DNA from: CAZMHJ01 sp964566075
GTDB taxonomy: Bacteria > Patescibacteriota > Saccharimonadia > Saccharimonadales > CAIOMD01
Direction of reading: 5' to 3'
Assembly: GCA_964566075.1 (NCBI GenBank)
Contig: CAZMHJ010000032.1
Location: forward strand, 1-11,339
DNA length: 11,339 nt
Position numbers and translations under genes: made by a program. The notes under the pieces are model-generated. The model was not told the origin of the DNA and searched no databases. It saw only the letters and a program-made list of their open reading frames with translations. Position 1 is the stretch's first letter. Every line of letters begins with the position of its first letter. Of this stretch, positions 1-5,619 are shown in pieces.

Positions 1-65
1 CCAAGTTGTTTTAGTTCTTCTAGTTTTCTGAGGCGCTCATCGCGCAATTCTTTAAGTGTAGCCAT
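1..65 (-). CDS. lysS: Lysyl-tRNA synthetase, N-terminal fragment (gene runs off the left edge)
   Basis: Only the first 21 codons and two bases of the next are inside the window. They read MATLKELRDERLRKLEELKQ and then L, a charged helical start typical of class II lysyl-tRNA synthetases, which often open with a similar helix before a GxxPYP stretch that would lie outside the window. LysRS charges tRNA-Lys in the cytoplasm. The gene follows greA on the same strand, a neighbour pair found in many bacteria, and is separated from it by a rho-independent terminator. It therefore needs its own promoter. No Shine-Dalgarno site precedes the ATG, but a TATAAT box ends eight bases before it, so a leaderless transcript is likely. 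The identification rests on a short N-terminus plus gene order; another protein with a charged coiled start cannot be excluded. Confidence 0.72.
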   Translation of the reverse strand, partial: MATLKELRDERLRKLEELKQL

Positions 66-73
66 TGGCTTTG

Positions 74-79
74 ATTATA
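74..79 (-). promoter_or_regulatory. Putative -10 box of a leaderless lysS promoter
   Basis: The minus strand reads TATAAT here, then eight bases, then the lysS ATG at 65. A start point about seven bases after a -10 box would fall at or beside the A of the start codon. No good -35 hexamer lies 16-18 bases upstream; that stretch falls in the terminator T-tract. The call rests on the perfect -10, the terminator just upstream that isolates lysS from greA, and the missing Shine-Dalgarno site. Confidence 0.45.
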
Positions 80-91
80 ACTTATAGGGGT

Positions 92-118
92 AAAAAAAAC
101 AGGCCCCCTAAGGAGCCT
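92..118 (-). terminator. Rho-independent terminator after greA
   Basis: On the minus strand AGGCTCC (118-112) pairs with GGGGCCT (107-101), seven pairs including one U-G wobble, with loop TTAG. A G and then eight T residues (99-92) follow. On the plus strand the wobble becomes a C-A mismatch and no T-tract follows, so the element is oriented to the minus strand. It lies 25 bases past the greA stop codon and ends greA transcription before lysS. Confidence 0.8.
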
Positions 119-143
119 TGTTATGTATTTCAAATCAAAAATA

Positions 144-602
144 CTATGCGATGTCTGTTACTTTGTATACGGCTGTTTCAACAGGCGTTACAATTTCGAC
201 TTCTTCGCCAAGTTTTTTACCAAGGAGTACTTTGCCAATTGGCGACTCGTCACTAATTTTTCCTTCAAGTGGATCAGCTTCTACGGTACCAACCACCTGA
301 AACTTCATTTCTTTGCCGTTACCTTTTACGGTAACCGTTGAGCCAAGGTGTACTTTGCCATTACTCTTTACCGCGGTAATGATTTCTACATTTTTTAAAA
401 TATGCTCAATTTCGGCAATGCGAGTTTCGGCACGTTCTTGCTCAGCACGAGCTGACGCATATTCTGCGTTTTCACTTAAATCACCAAGTTCACGAGCTGT
501 ACGAATTCGTTCTGTGATTTCAGGACGTTCAGCAATGAGTGCCTCGAGTTCGCCTTTAAGCTCATCAATTCCCTCTTGGGTTAATTTAAATAGTTTCTTC
601 AT
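144..602 (-). CDS. greA: Transcription elongation factor GreA
   Basis: At 152 aa this is slightly under the usual length of about 158. GreA enters the secondary channel of a backtracked RNA polymerase and stimulates cleavage of the extruded RNA 3' end, so that elongation resumes. Residues 1-75 form the antiparallel coiled coil, whose tip carries the diagnostic DLSENAEY motif at 41-48 with the acidic residues D41 and E44. Residues from about 80 to 152 are the FKBP-like domain, with the conserved stretch EADPLEGKIS at 108-117 and SPIGKVLLGKK at 120-130. The start codon has AAGGGAG upstream with only three bases of spacing. proS lies 72 bases upstream on the same strand. That gap holds a -10-like box and a hairpin with a T-tract, so greA may be controlled in its leader. 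A terminator follows the gene. Confidence 0.98.
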   Translation of the reverse strand: MKKLFKLTQEGIDELKGELEALIAERPEITERIRTARELGDLSENAEYASARAEQERAETRIAEIEHILKNVEIITAVKSNGKVHLGSTVTVKGNGKEMKFQVVGTVEADPLEGKISDESPIGKVLLGKKLGEEVEIVTPVETAVYKVTDIA

Positions 603-622
603 ATACTCCCTTCAGTCTCTGT

Positions 623-646
623 AAAAAAAGCGACCACTATCGGCCG
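623..646 (-). terminator. Weak hairpin plus T-tract between proS and greA (terminator or greA leader attenuator)
   Basis: On the minus strand CGGCC (646-642) pairs with GGTCG (635-631) around the loop GATAGT, and one C and then seven T residues (629-623) follow. The stem is only five pairs with one wobble, so termination may be partial. A TATACT box lies just upstream at 662-657. If transcription starts there, the hairpin is inside the greA leader rather than only marking the end of proS. The element ends ten bases before the greA Shine-Dalgarno site. Confidence 0.4.
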
Positions 647-674
647 ACTTGCGCATAGTATACGCCAAAAATGC

Positions 675-1922
675 TTAGGCGCCTAGGGTTTTTATTAGTT
701 CGTCGTACGAAACCATTTTGGCCTCTGTTTCAGTACGTCTTTTAAGCTCAAAATTACCAGCCTCAATCGTCTTTTGGCTCACCACGACACGGTATGGGAA
801 GCCGTATAAATCAGCATCGCCAAACTTCTCCCCCGGGCGTACATCACGATCATCCCAAAATACAGTTACCCCTTTGGAGTTTAACTCATCGTACAGTTTC
901 TGGCTTGCAGAAACGACACTATCATCATTTCCGAGTTGCGCCAAGAATACGGTAAATGGAGTGACGCTTTCGGGCCATACTAAGCCTTTTTCGTCCGATA
1001 GTTTTTCGGCAATCACACCAACGGCACGTGTGATACCAATGCCATACGAACCAATGTAAAGCGACTTTCGCTCGCCCGTTTCATCAGTAAAATGGAGACC
1101 CATTTCATCAGTTTTTTGCGTACCAAAATTAAAGATATTACCGACTTCTGCGGTCTTAACTTGCTCAAGCTCATCACGGCTAATGCCCAGTTCTACAATA
1201 GCGTCTTCAATGACTTCTTCGTTAATGGCAACATTTTTTTCGCGGTGTAGATAAATTACATCTTCACCGGCGTCGCAAATAGTTTGAAATTCATGACTAA
1301 ACTTTGTAAATGCACCACCGCTCGCAAATGTAACATACGTATCGCTGCCAATACCAAATCGTTCATAAACACGCTTGTAAGCATCTATTGTCTTATTATA
1401 GTAAGCGTCTAGATCTTCGGCTGATGTATGGAATGAATACATGTCCTTCATGATAAACTCGCGTCCACGCATCACGCCGCTTTTGGCACGTAGTTCGTTT
1501 CGAAGTTTCGTTTGGAACTGGTATAAACTTATCGGCAAGTCTTTGTAGCTCTGCACATATTGCTTGAGCATTTCAACAATCGGTTCTTCGTGACTCCAGC
1601 CCATTCCAAGTTCAGTACCATCTTGTAAATGCGTCTTAAACCAAACATCAACGACATCATCGCTCCACCGCCCTGTTTTTTCCCACACATCTTTGCGCTG
1701 TAGGCCAGTCATAATAAGTTCGTTACTGCCAATCGCATTCATCTCTTCGCGGACGATTTGTTTAATATTTTCAACGACCATGAGGCCAAGTGGCAAATAC
1801 GCATAAACACCGGCCATTTCTTTGTAGACAAATCCGGCACGAATGAGCAATTGTGCATTTTTAGCTGTCTCATCTGCAGGATGCGACTTACTAGTCTTGG
1901 TAAATAATTGTGTTGCTCTCAT
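675..1922 (-). CDS. proS: Prolyl-tRNA synthetase, short form without the editing insert
   Basis: This class II synthetase attaches proline to tRNA-Pro in the cytoplasm. Motif 1 lies around residues 40-65. The motif 2 region runs from about 136 to 165 and includes FQTKLRNELRAKSG followed by REFIMKDMYSFH. Motif 3 is GSYGIGITRAVGVIAEK at 291-307, followed by the conserved LVWPESVTPF at 314-323. The C-terminal anticodon-binding domain covers roughly 325-415, with FWDDRDVRPGEKF at 355-367. At 415 aa it is about 150 residues shorter than the common bacterial ProRS of about 570 aa. The roughly 180-residue INS domain, which hydrolyses Ala-tRNA-Pro and sits between motifs 2 and 3, is missing. Short ProRS forms are known in Alphaproteobacteria and CPR bacteria. 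The ATG has no good Shine-Dalgarno site but has a TACAAT box ten bases upstream. The CPBP gene ends 24 bases upstream. Confidence 0.97.
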   Translation of the reverse strand: MRATQLFTKTSKSHPADETAKNAQLLIRAGFVYKEMAGVYAYLPLGLMVVENIKQIVREEMNAIGSNELIMTGLQRKDVWEKTGRWSDDVVDVWFKTHLQDGTELGMGWSHEEPIVEMLKQYVQSYKDLPISLYQFQTKLRNELRAKSGVMRGREFIMKDMYSFHTSAEDLDAYYNKTIDAYKRVYERFGIGSDTYVTFASGGAFTKFSHEFQTICDAGEDVIYLHREKNVAINEEVIEDAIVELGISRDELEQVKTAEVGNIFNFGTQKTDEMGLHFTDETGERKSLYIGSYGIGITRAVGVIAEKLSDEKGLVWPESVTPFTVFLAQLGNDDSVVSASQKLYDELNSKGVTVFWDDRDVRPGEKFGDADLYGFPYRVVVSQKTIEAGNFELKRRTETEAKMVSYDELIKTLGA

Positions 1923-1932
1923 ATTCTTGATA

Positions 1933-1963
1933 ATTGTAACAGATTACTAGCGCATCGTGGCAA
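1933..1963 (-). promoter_or_regulatory. Candidate proS promoter, extended -10 type
   Basis: The minus strand carries TGTTACAAT, an extended -10 (TGn then TACAAT at 1938-1933), and a possible TTGCCA -35 at 1963-1958 with a long 19-base spacer. The start point would fall a few bases before the proS ATG. The twelve bases ATCTGTTACAAT are identical to those at the rpsB promoter, which strengthens the call. The box overlaps the 3' end of the CPBP gene. Confidence 0.4.
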
Positions 1964-2714
1964 AGACAAATAGTGCTAAAAAGGCAATGAAGTTTTTTAT
2001 AGCATGCAAGCCAACGCACATCCATAGGTTTTTAGTCTTTTCATACAGTGCAATTAACACTAATGATAAGACAAATACATCGACCCCTACATTCCACTGA
2101 AAATGGACAAGCCCAAAAAGTGCACTTGTGAGTAATGCTGACATAATCTTTGGCCACTTACTCGCCATGCCCCGATACATAAAACCACGGAACATCATTT
2201 CTTCGGCCAGCGGCGGCAAAATAACAAGGCCAATAAATGCTAATACAAGTTGGGCACCGGCAATACCGTTATAACCAACGTCTTGCTGCTGATCAGCATT
2301 AAAGCCCGGCACTAAACCAGCAAGTGTCAGTGAAACTGAGAGCAAAATAAAGTACACGATTACTGCAACTGCAAGCCAACCAAAATCAGACCATGACGGC
2401 TTTTTAAATCCAAGATCTTTAAAACTTCTTTTTCTCTGTTTTAAAAAGACCCACAATACCGCAGCAAGCGCAATTGCCGATATGCCACTTAATAATAGTT
2501 CGAGCCATGGATTTGCCGTTAAGTAACTACTAAAATCTTCAGCCGCAGCTTTATTAAAGTAAGAGATGATAGTGATTGGGAAAATAAGGATTAACTGCGA
2601 AACAATGTAGGCACCGAGTGAAACAAAGATTGCAGCAGCAGGTCCCCACCCTAAAGGTCGTTGGGGTTTTGATTCTATCTTTTTATCAATTGTTTTTGTT
2701 TGCGCTTCTTGCAT
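1947..2714 (-). CDS. CPBP-family intramembrane metalloprotease (Abi/CAAX protease-like)
   Basis: This 255-aa protein has a charged cytoplasmic N-terminus of about 22 residues followed by at least six hydrophobic segments (about 25-52, 70-92, 110-135, 152-170, 190-206, 210-223, 232-253). The three CPBP signature motifs are present in order: EEMMFR at 171-176 (glutamate pair and arginine), FGLVH at 200-204, and HAIKN at 237-241. In this family these residues bind zinc and form the active site of glutamate-type intramembrane proteases related to Rce1. The substrate cannot be deduced; CAAX prenyl processing is not expected in bacteria. Members serve in bacteriocin self-immunity, peptide maturation and envelope regulation. 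The gene starts nine bases after the rseP stop and belongs to the same operon, so two intramembrane proteases sit together. No Shine-Dalgarno site is visible before the ATG. Confidence 0.92.
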   Translation of the reverse strand: MQEAQTKTIDKKIESKPQRPLGWGPAAAIFVSLGAYIVSQLILIFPITIISYFNKAAAEDFSSYLTANPWLELLLSGISAIALAAVLWVFLKQRKRSFKDLGFKKPSWSDFGWLAVAVIVYFILLSVSLTLAGLVPGFNADQQQDVGYNGIAGAQLVLAFIGLVILPPLAEEMMFRGFMYRGMASKWPKIMSALLTSALFGLVHFQWNVGVDVFVLSLVLIALYEKTKNLWMCVGLHAIKNFIAFLALFVFATMR

Positions 2715-2723
2715 AGTTACATG

Positions 2724-3881
2724 TTAGAAGAATCGCTTTACATCAACAACAGTGATAACGATAAACAATATCATCAGCGCAGCAAAACCACTGCCATGTA
2801 TAAGTTCTTCAGTACGTGGTAGTAACGGTTTTTTCATGGCTCGGAATAGAAGTGTTACGAATGCGCGACCACCATCGAGCGCTGGAATCGGCAAGAAATT
2901 CATAATTGCGAGCGTTAAGCTAATGAGCGCAACGACAAACAAAATAAACTGGTAACCAAGCGCCGAACCTTGTTGCAGAATTGCAAATATACCCACAGGG
3001 CCTGATACGTTTTCACTCGCTTCACTTGCCTGTTCCTTGGCTTGTTGCCCATTTCCTGTTACCGCGCTACCAATAGCCTTACCAAGATGTGTTACTGCAT
3101 TAGCAATACCAACAAGTGTCAGCTTTGTAAATTGAGCCGTCACGCCCAACGCAACAATCGGTGCTGACCATGTTGAGCGCTGCAAAATATATTCGCTCGT
3201 TGATACACCTAAGAATCCCTTAGGGTTATCAGTCTTTAAACTGGCCGATACTTCTTGATCACTTAGAAGTGTTGCTTTCGTTTGGGCTGCATCGCCTTTG
3301 CGAATATAGTCAATTGTCACTGTTTGTCCAGCATGCGACCTAGTTTGCTGACGCATTTCACTGCTTGTCGATACGTCCTGCCCATTTACCGCAGTTATAA
3401 TATCTCCATTTTTAAGGCCTGCACTTGCAGCCGGCGAACTTGCTTCTACATAGCTTGCAATCACCTCGCTCCGCACTACTTTTGTGTCGTTTTTAACCGT
3501 AAACTGATTATCGACAAGTTTAGGCATGCCAAGCAGCGCTACAACAGTAAAAAGCCCAATTGCAACAATAAGATTCATGCCGACACCTGCAAGCATAATG
3601 CGAAGTTTAGCGGGTGTATTAACCGAGCCATAGGCACCTTTTTGTGTATCAGCGTCGTGTTCACCTTTGAGCTTTACAAAACCACCAAGTGGTAACAGAT
3701 TAATCGTATAATATCCTTCAAAAATGCCCTTGCCTAATTTACGGCCGTACAATTTCGGTGGGAATCCAACACCGAACTCTTCTACTTCTACACCATTTCG
3801 CTTTGCTACTAAAAAATGACCATACTCGTGTAGTACTACTAGTAGTACAAACAGTATTAGACCTAAGATTAATAACCCCAT
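2724..3881 (-). CDS. rseP: RIP metalloprotease RseP (site-2 protease)
   Basis: This integral membrane zinc protease cuts transmembrane segments and, in characterised bacteria, releases regulators such as anti-sigma factors and clears signal-peptide remnants. HEYGH near the N-terminus (residues 18-22 from the chosen start) is the HExxH zinc site inside the first membrane helix. A single PDZ domain covers roughly 135-215, including ASPAASAGLKNGD-like residues. The second catalytic motif, NFLPIPALDGG (about 328-338), lies in a late helix and ends in the conserved LDGG. A hydrophobic C-terminal segment and a short basic end follow. The length of 385 aa is normal for the one-PDZ form. I place the start at the ATG 3881-3879, because GAAGGGA lies four bases upstream of it; the in-frame TTG one codon earlier would be too close. 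The gene lies 26 bases after uppS and directly before the CPBP gene. No cdsA or dxr lies between uppS and rseP. Confidence 0.96.
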   Translation of the reverse strand: MGLLILGLILFVLLVVLHEYGHFLVAKRNGVEVEEFGVGFPPKLYGRKLGKGIFEGYYTINLLPLGGFVKLKGEHDADTQKGAYGSVNTPAKLRIMLAGVGMNLIVAIGLFTVVALLGMPKLVDNQFTVKNDTKVVRSEVIASYVEASSPAASAGLKNGDIITAVNGQDVSTSSEMRQQTRSHAGQTVTIDYIRKGDAAQTKATLLSDQEVSASLKTDNPKGFLGVSTSEYILQRSTWSAPIVALGVTAQFTKLTLVGIANAVTHLGKAIGSAVTGNGQQAKEQASEASENVSGPVGIFAILQQGSALGYQFILFVVALISLTLAIMNFLPIPALDGGRAFVTLLFRAMKKPLLPRTEELIHGSGFAALMILFIVITVVDVKRFF

Positions 3882-3907
3882 CAAATCCCTTCTTTGTTTA
3901 TATAGTA

Positions 3908-4594
3908 TTACACACCAAAGCGACGTTGTCTTGTAGCATATTCTGCTAGCGCTTCGTCAAACTCTTTTTCATGGAAATCGGGCCATAAAATATCTGTAAA
4001 ATATAGCTCACTATAGGCAGTGCGCCATAACATAAAGTTACTTATACGATGTTCTCCTGAGGTTCTAATGAGAAAATCGACTGCAGGAATCTGAGCTCCA
4101 CCATACAGGTGCTGTTCGATTGATTCTTTTGATACCTCTTCGCCATTTTCTTGTAAAGCTTTAACTGCATCTACAATCTCTTGCTGACCACCGTAGTTAA
4201 AGCACAGTGCCAGCGTTGCTTTGTCGTTATTCTTTGTAAGTTCTTCTGCGTCGGTTAAAAGCTGTAAGAATGATTCATCTAGGTTATCGCGTGAACCGAG
4301 CCAAACAAATCGGACACCTTTTTTATGCAATTCTTTAATGCGAGTCTTGAGTACTTGGGCAGCAAAACCCATTAAGAAACTTACTTCTTCTTTGGTGCGA
4401 GACCAGTTTTCGGTAGAAAACGCATAAATCGTGAGGTATTTGATGCCACATTCTAAAGCGTGGGTTGCGATATCATTAAACGTTTCAAAGCCTTCTCTGT
4501 GGCCTTCGCTAACGGGTAAACCGTTCTTTTTTGCCCAGCGACGATTGCCGTCTAATATAATGCCGACATGTGTCGGTATTTCACCTTTTACCAT
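3908..4594 (-). CDS. uppS: Isoprenyl transferase, undecaprenyl diphosphate synthase type
   Basis: This cis-prenyltransferase condenses farnesyl diphosphate with isopentenyl diphosphates to give the C55 lipid carrier for peptidoglycan and other glycans, at the inner face of the membrane. The protein has 228 aa, close to the usual 230-250. HVGIILDGNRRWAKKNG at 9-25 contains the catalytic aspartate D15 and the diphosphate-binding N17, R18 and R19. YAFSTENWSR at 57-66 is the second conserved block. RTSGEHRISNFMLW at 177-190 and AYSELYFTDILWPDF at 193-207 form the C-terminal signature; the family usually has Q where H182 stands. The gene starts 17 bases after frr and ends 26 bases before rseP. No Shine-Dalgarno site precedes the ATG, and a TATACT box lies eight bases before it, so an internal leaderless promoter is possible in addition to read-through from frr. 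Confidence 0.98.
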   Translation of the reverse strand: MVKGEIPTHVGIILDGNRRWAKKNGLPVSEGHREGFETFNDIATHALECGIKYLTIYAFSTENWSRTKEEVSFLMGFAAQVLKTRIKELHKKGVRFVWLGSRDNLDESFLQLLTDAEELTKNNDKATLALCFNYGGQQEIVDAVKALQENGEEVSKESIEQHLYGGAQIPAVDFLIRTSGEHRISNFMLWRTAYSELYFTDILWPDFHEKEFDEALAEYATRQRRFGV

Positions 4595-4602
4595 ATCAAT
4601 TA

Positions 4603-4608
4603 AGTATA
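4603..4608 (-). promoter_or_regulatory. Possible internal -10 box before uppS
   Basis: The minus strand reads TATACT at 4608-4603, with eight bases to the uppS ATG and no Shine-Dalgarno site between. The spacing matches the lysS case. No convincing -35 is seen 16-18 bases upstream, and the box lies in the 17-base gap after frr, so read-through from frr is the simpler source of uppS mRNA. Confidence 0.3.
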
Positions 4609-4611
4609 CCG

Positions 4612-5175
4612 CTAAACGGTCATTATTTCTTGTTCCTTGACCTTAGCAGCAGCTTCGATATCAGCCTTGGCCTTAGCCATAAGCTCATCAACTTGCTTTT
4701 CTATTCGATTAAAATCGTCTTCGCTTATAGATTTATCGCTTTTAGCTTTTTTTGCATCGTCGAGCGCATCATGGCGTATGTTTCGATTGGTGATATGCGT
4801 TTCTTCTACTTTTTCACTCAATTGCTTAACAATTTGCTGACGGCGTTCTGTGGTTAGTGCTGGAATTGGTACGCGTACCACACGACCATCGTCCATTGGG
4901 TTTAAGCCTAGGCTTTGGTCGTTACGGATTGCGTCTGCAATGGCTGCAATGTTACCGGGATCAAAAGGAGTGATTTGTAGTAGTTGTGCTTCTGGGGCAG
5001 TAATATTTGCCGTTTGGTTCAGAGGCATACTGGTACCATATACACTCACCATAACACCATCAAGTTGGCTTGGATGTGCCCTACCGGTACGAATCTTTTT
5101 AAGTTCTTCTTGAAAGTGCGCAAATGCACCATTTAGCTTGGTTTTTGCATCGTCAACAATCTGGTTTGGGCTCAT
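4612..5175 (-). CDS. frr: Ribosome recycling factor
   Basis: RRF (187 aa, family norm about 185) acts with EF-G to split the post-termination ribosome so that it can start a new round. Residues 1-30 and 105-187 form the three-helix bundle of domain I, and residues from about 31 to 104 form the beta-rich domain II. The conserved block KIRTGRAHPS is at 27-36, QLLQITPFDP at 64-73, and the hinge-side GLNPMDDGRVVRVPIPALTTERR at 90-112. The C-terminal helix contains NRNIRHDALDDAKK at 130-143, including R131 and R134, which contact the ribosome in known RRFs. The ATG has GAGGA four bases upstream. The gene heads the minus-strand run frr-uppS-rseP-CPBP-proS and has its own -10 box, since no pyrH lies upstream in this window. 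Confidence 0.98.
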   Translation of the reverse strand: MSPNQIVDDAKTKLNGAFAHFQEELKKIRTGRAHPSQLDGVMVSVYGTSMPLNQTANITAPEAQLLQITPFDPGNIAAIADAIRNDQSLGLNPMDDGRVVRVPIPALTTERRQQIVKQLSEKVEETHITNRNIRHDALDDAKKAKSDKSISEDDFNRIEKQVDELMAKAKADIEAAAKVKEQEIMTV

Positions 5176-5202
5176 ATATTCCTCTGTTATTTGCTAACTT
5201 TT

Positions 5203-5208
5203 AGTATA
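5203..5208 (-). promoter_or_regulatory. Putative -10 box of the frr operon promoter
   Basis: The minus strand reads TATACT here, 27 bases before the frr ATG, leaving a leader of about 20 bases that includes the GAGGA ribosome site at 5185-5181. The -35 region is poor (TTAATC or TAATCA at 17-18 bases spacing). The next gene upstream lies on the opposite strand, so the frr operon must start in this gap. The promoter is back to back with the plus-strand promoter whose -35 begins at 5217. Confidence 0.45.
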
Positions 5209-5216
5209 GCGTATAC

Positions 5217-5245
5217 TTGACAAAATGATTAAAATAATATATTAT
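5217..5245 (+). promoter_or_regulatory. Strong sigma70-type promoter for the 57-aa membrane protein
   Basis: A consensus TTGACA at 5217-5222 is followed by exactly 17 bases and TATTAT at 5240-5245. The start point would be near 5252, giving a leader of about 43 bases. GGAGG sits at 5286-5290, four bases before the ATG of the small gene. This is the best consensus promoter in the window. Confidence 0.72.
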
Positions 5246-5294
5246 ATAGTTAATTTCTTCTCATTCGAGCTGAAACCGTACATTTGGAGGACCT

Positions 5295-5468
5295 ATGTTG
5301 ATTCTTGCTTTGATTGCCGCGGCAGTGTGTGCAATCGTTGGTCTTCTCTCCCTTATCGTGATTCTCAGCGACGGCTGGCCTGGAGTTTCGGAGTTGGGCT
5401 TCCCATTCTGGATGCTCGTGGCAGCGTTCTGCTTTATCATGGTGGCCCATGGCTTGAATAGTACTTAG
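5295..5468 (+). CDS. Small two-helix membrane protein, 57 aa, unrecognised
   Basis: I do not recognise this protein. Residues 2-25 (LILALIAAAVCAIVGLLSLI and on) are strongly hydrophobic. A short polar loop, SDGWPGVSELG at 25-35, follows, and then a second hydrophobic stretch at about 36-52 and a polar end, HGLNST. A two-pass membrane hairpin is the natural reading. There are no charged residues in the helices and no signal-peptidase site is evident. Support for a real gene is strong for its size: a consensus promoter, GGAGG with four-base spacing, and a hairpin plus terminator-like element downstream. By my count its GC content is about 52% (90 of 174), against 33% in a 60-base sample of neighbouring frr (4681-4740), so it may have been acquired. 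Antisense and other-frame readings of this stretch lack ribosome sites. Toxin, immunity or bacteriocin-like roles are possible, but nothing in the sequence decides between them. Confidence 0.72.
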   Translation: MLILALIAAAVCAIVGLLSLIVILSDGWPGVSELGFPFWMLVAAFCFIMVAHGLNST

Positions 5469-5517
5469 TACTCCAAAGAGAACCATGAGATAAAGAGAGT
5501 GAAGCGTAATCAACAGT

Positions 5518-5550
5518 TACCCCTCACAGACAGAGGTTCTGTGAGGGGTA
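5518..5550 (+). repeat. Perfect 13-bp inverted repeat, stable hairpin in the 3' region of the small gene
   Basis: TACCCCTCACAGA (5518-5530) and TCTGTGAGGGGTA (5538-5550) are exact reverse complements around the 7-base loop CAGAGGT. No T-tract follows on either strand, so it is not a standard terminator. It could protect the 3' end of the mRNA, form part of a small RNA, or be a protein site. It begins 49 bases after the stop codon of the 57-aa gene. Confidence 0.7.
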
Positions 5551-5583
5551 CGGTGTACATGCGGCGTGAGCGAACCATCACAA

Positions 5584-5606
5584 GGTGGGTCGCCCGCCGT
5601 TTCTTT
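5584..5606 (+). terminator. Rho-independent terminator closing the small-gene transcript
   Basis: GGTGGG (5584-5589) pairs with CCCGCC (5593-5598), six pairs with one U-G wobble, around the loop TCG, followed by G and TTTCTTT (5600-5606). On the other strand the wobble becomes C-A and no T-tract follows, so it acts on plus-strand RNA. It lies 14 bases before the converging end of the 278-aa gene, which has no clear terminator of its own. Confidence 0.6.
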
Positions 5607-5619
5607 ATATGAGTATAGT

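Noticed and set aside
5225..5461. A 78-aa plus-strand reading frame overlapping the small membrane-protein gene.
   Set aside because: It starts upstream of the predicted transcription start, has no ribosome site, and lies in a different frame from the hydrophobic 57-aa protein, which has a proper GGAGG site.
5250..5513. An 87-aa minus-strand frame antisense to the small gene.
   Set aside because: Its His/Cys/Arg-rich sequence is what the complement of a hydrophobic gene gives, and no promoter or ribosome site points at it.
5469..5619. A tRNA or known structured RNA between the small gene and the 278-aa gene.
   Set aside because: I find no T-loop GGTTCRA pattern, cloverleaf pairing or recognisable SRP/6S features; only the hairpin and terminator are supported.
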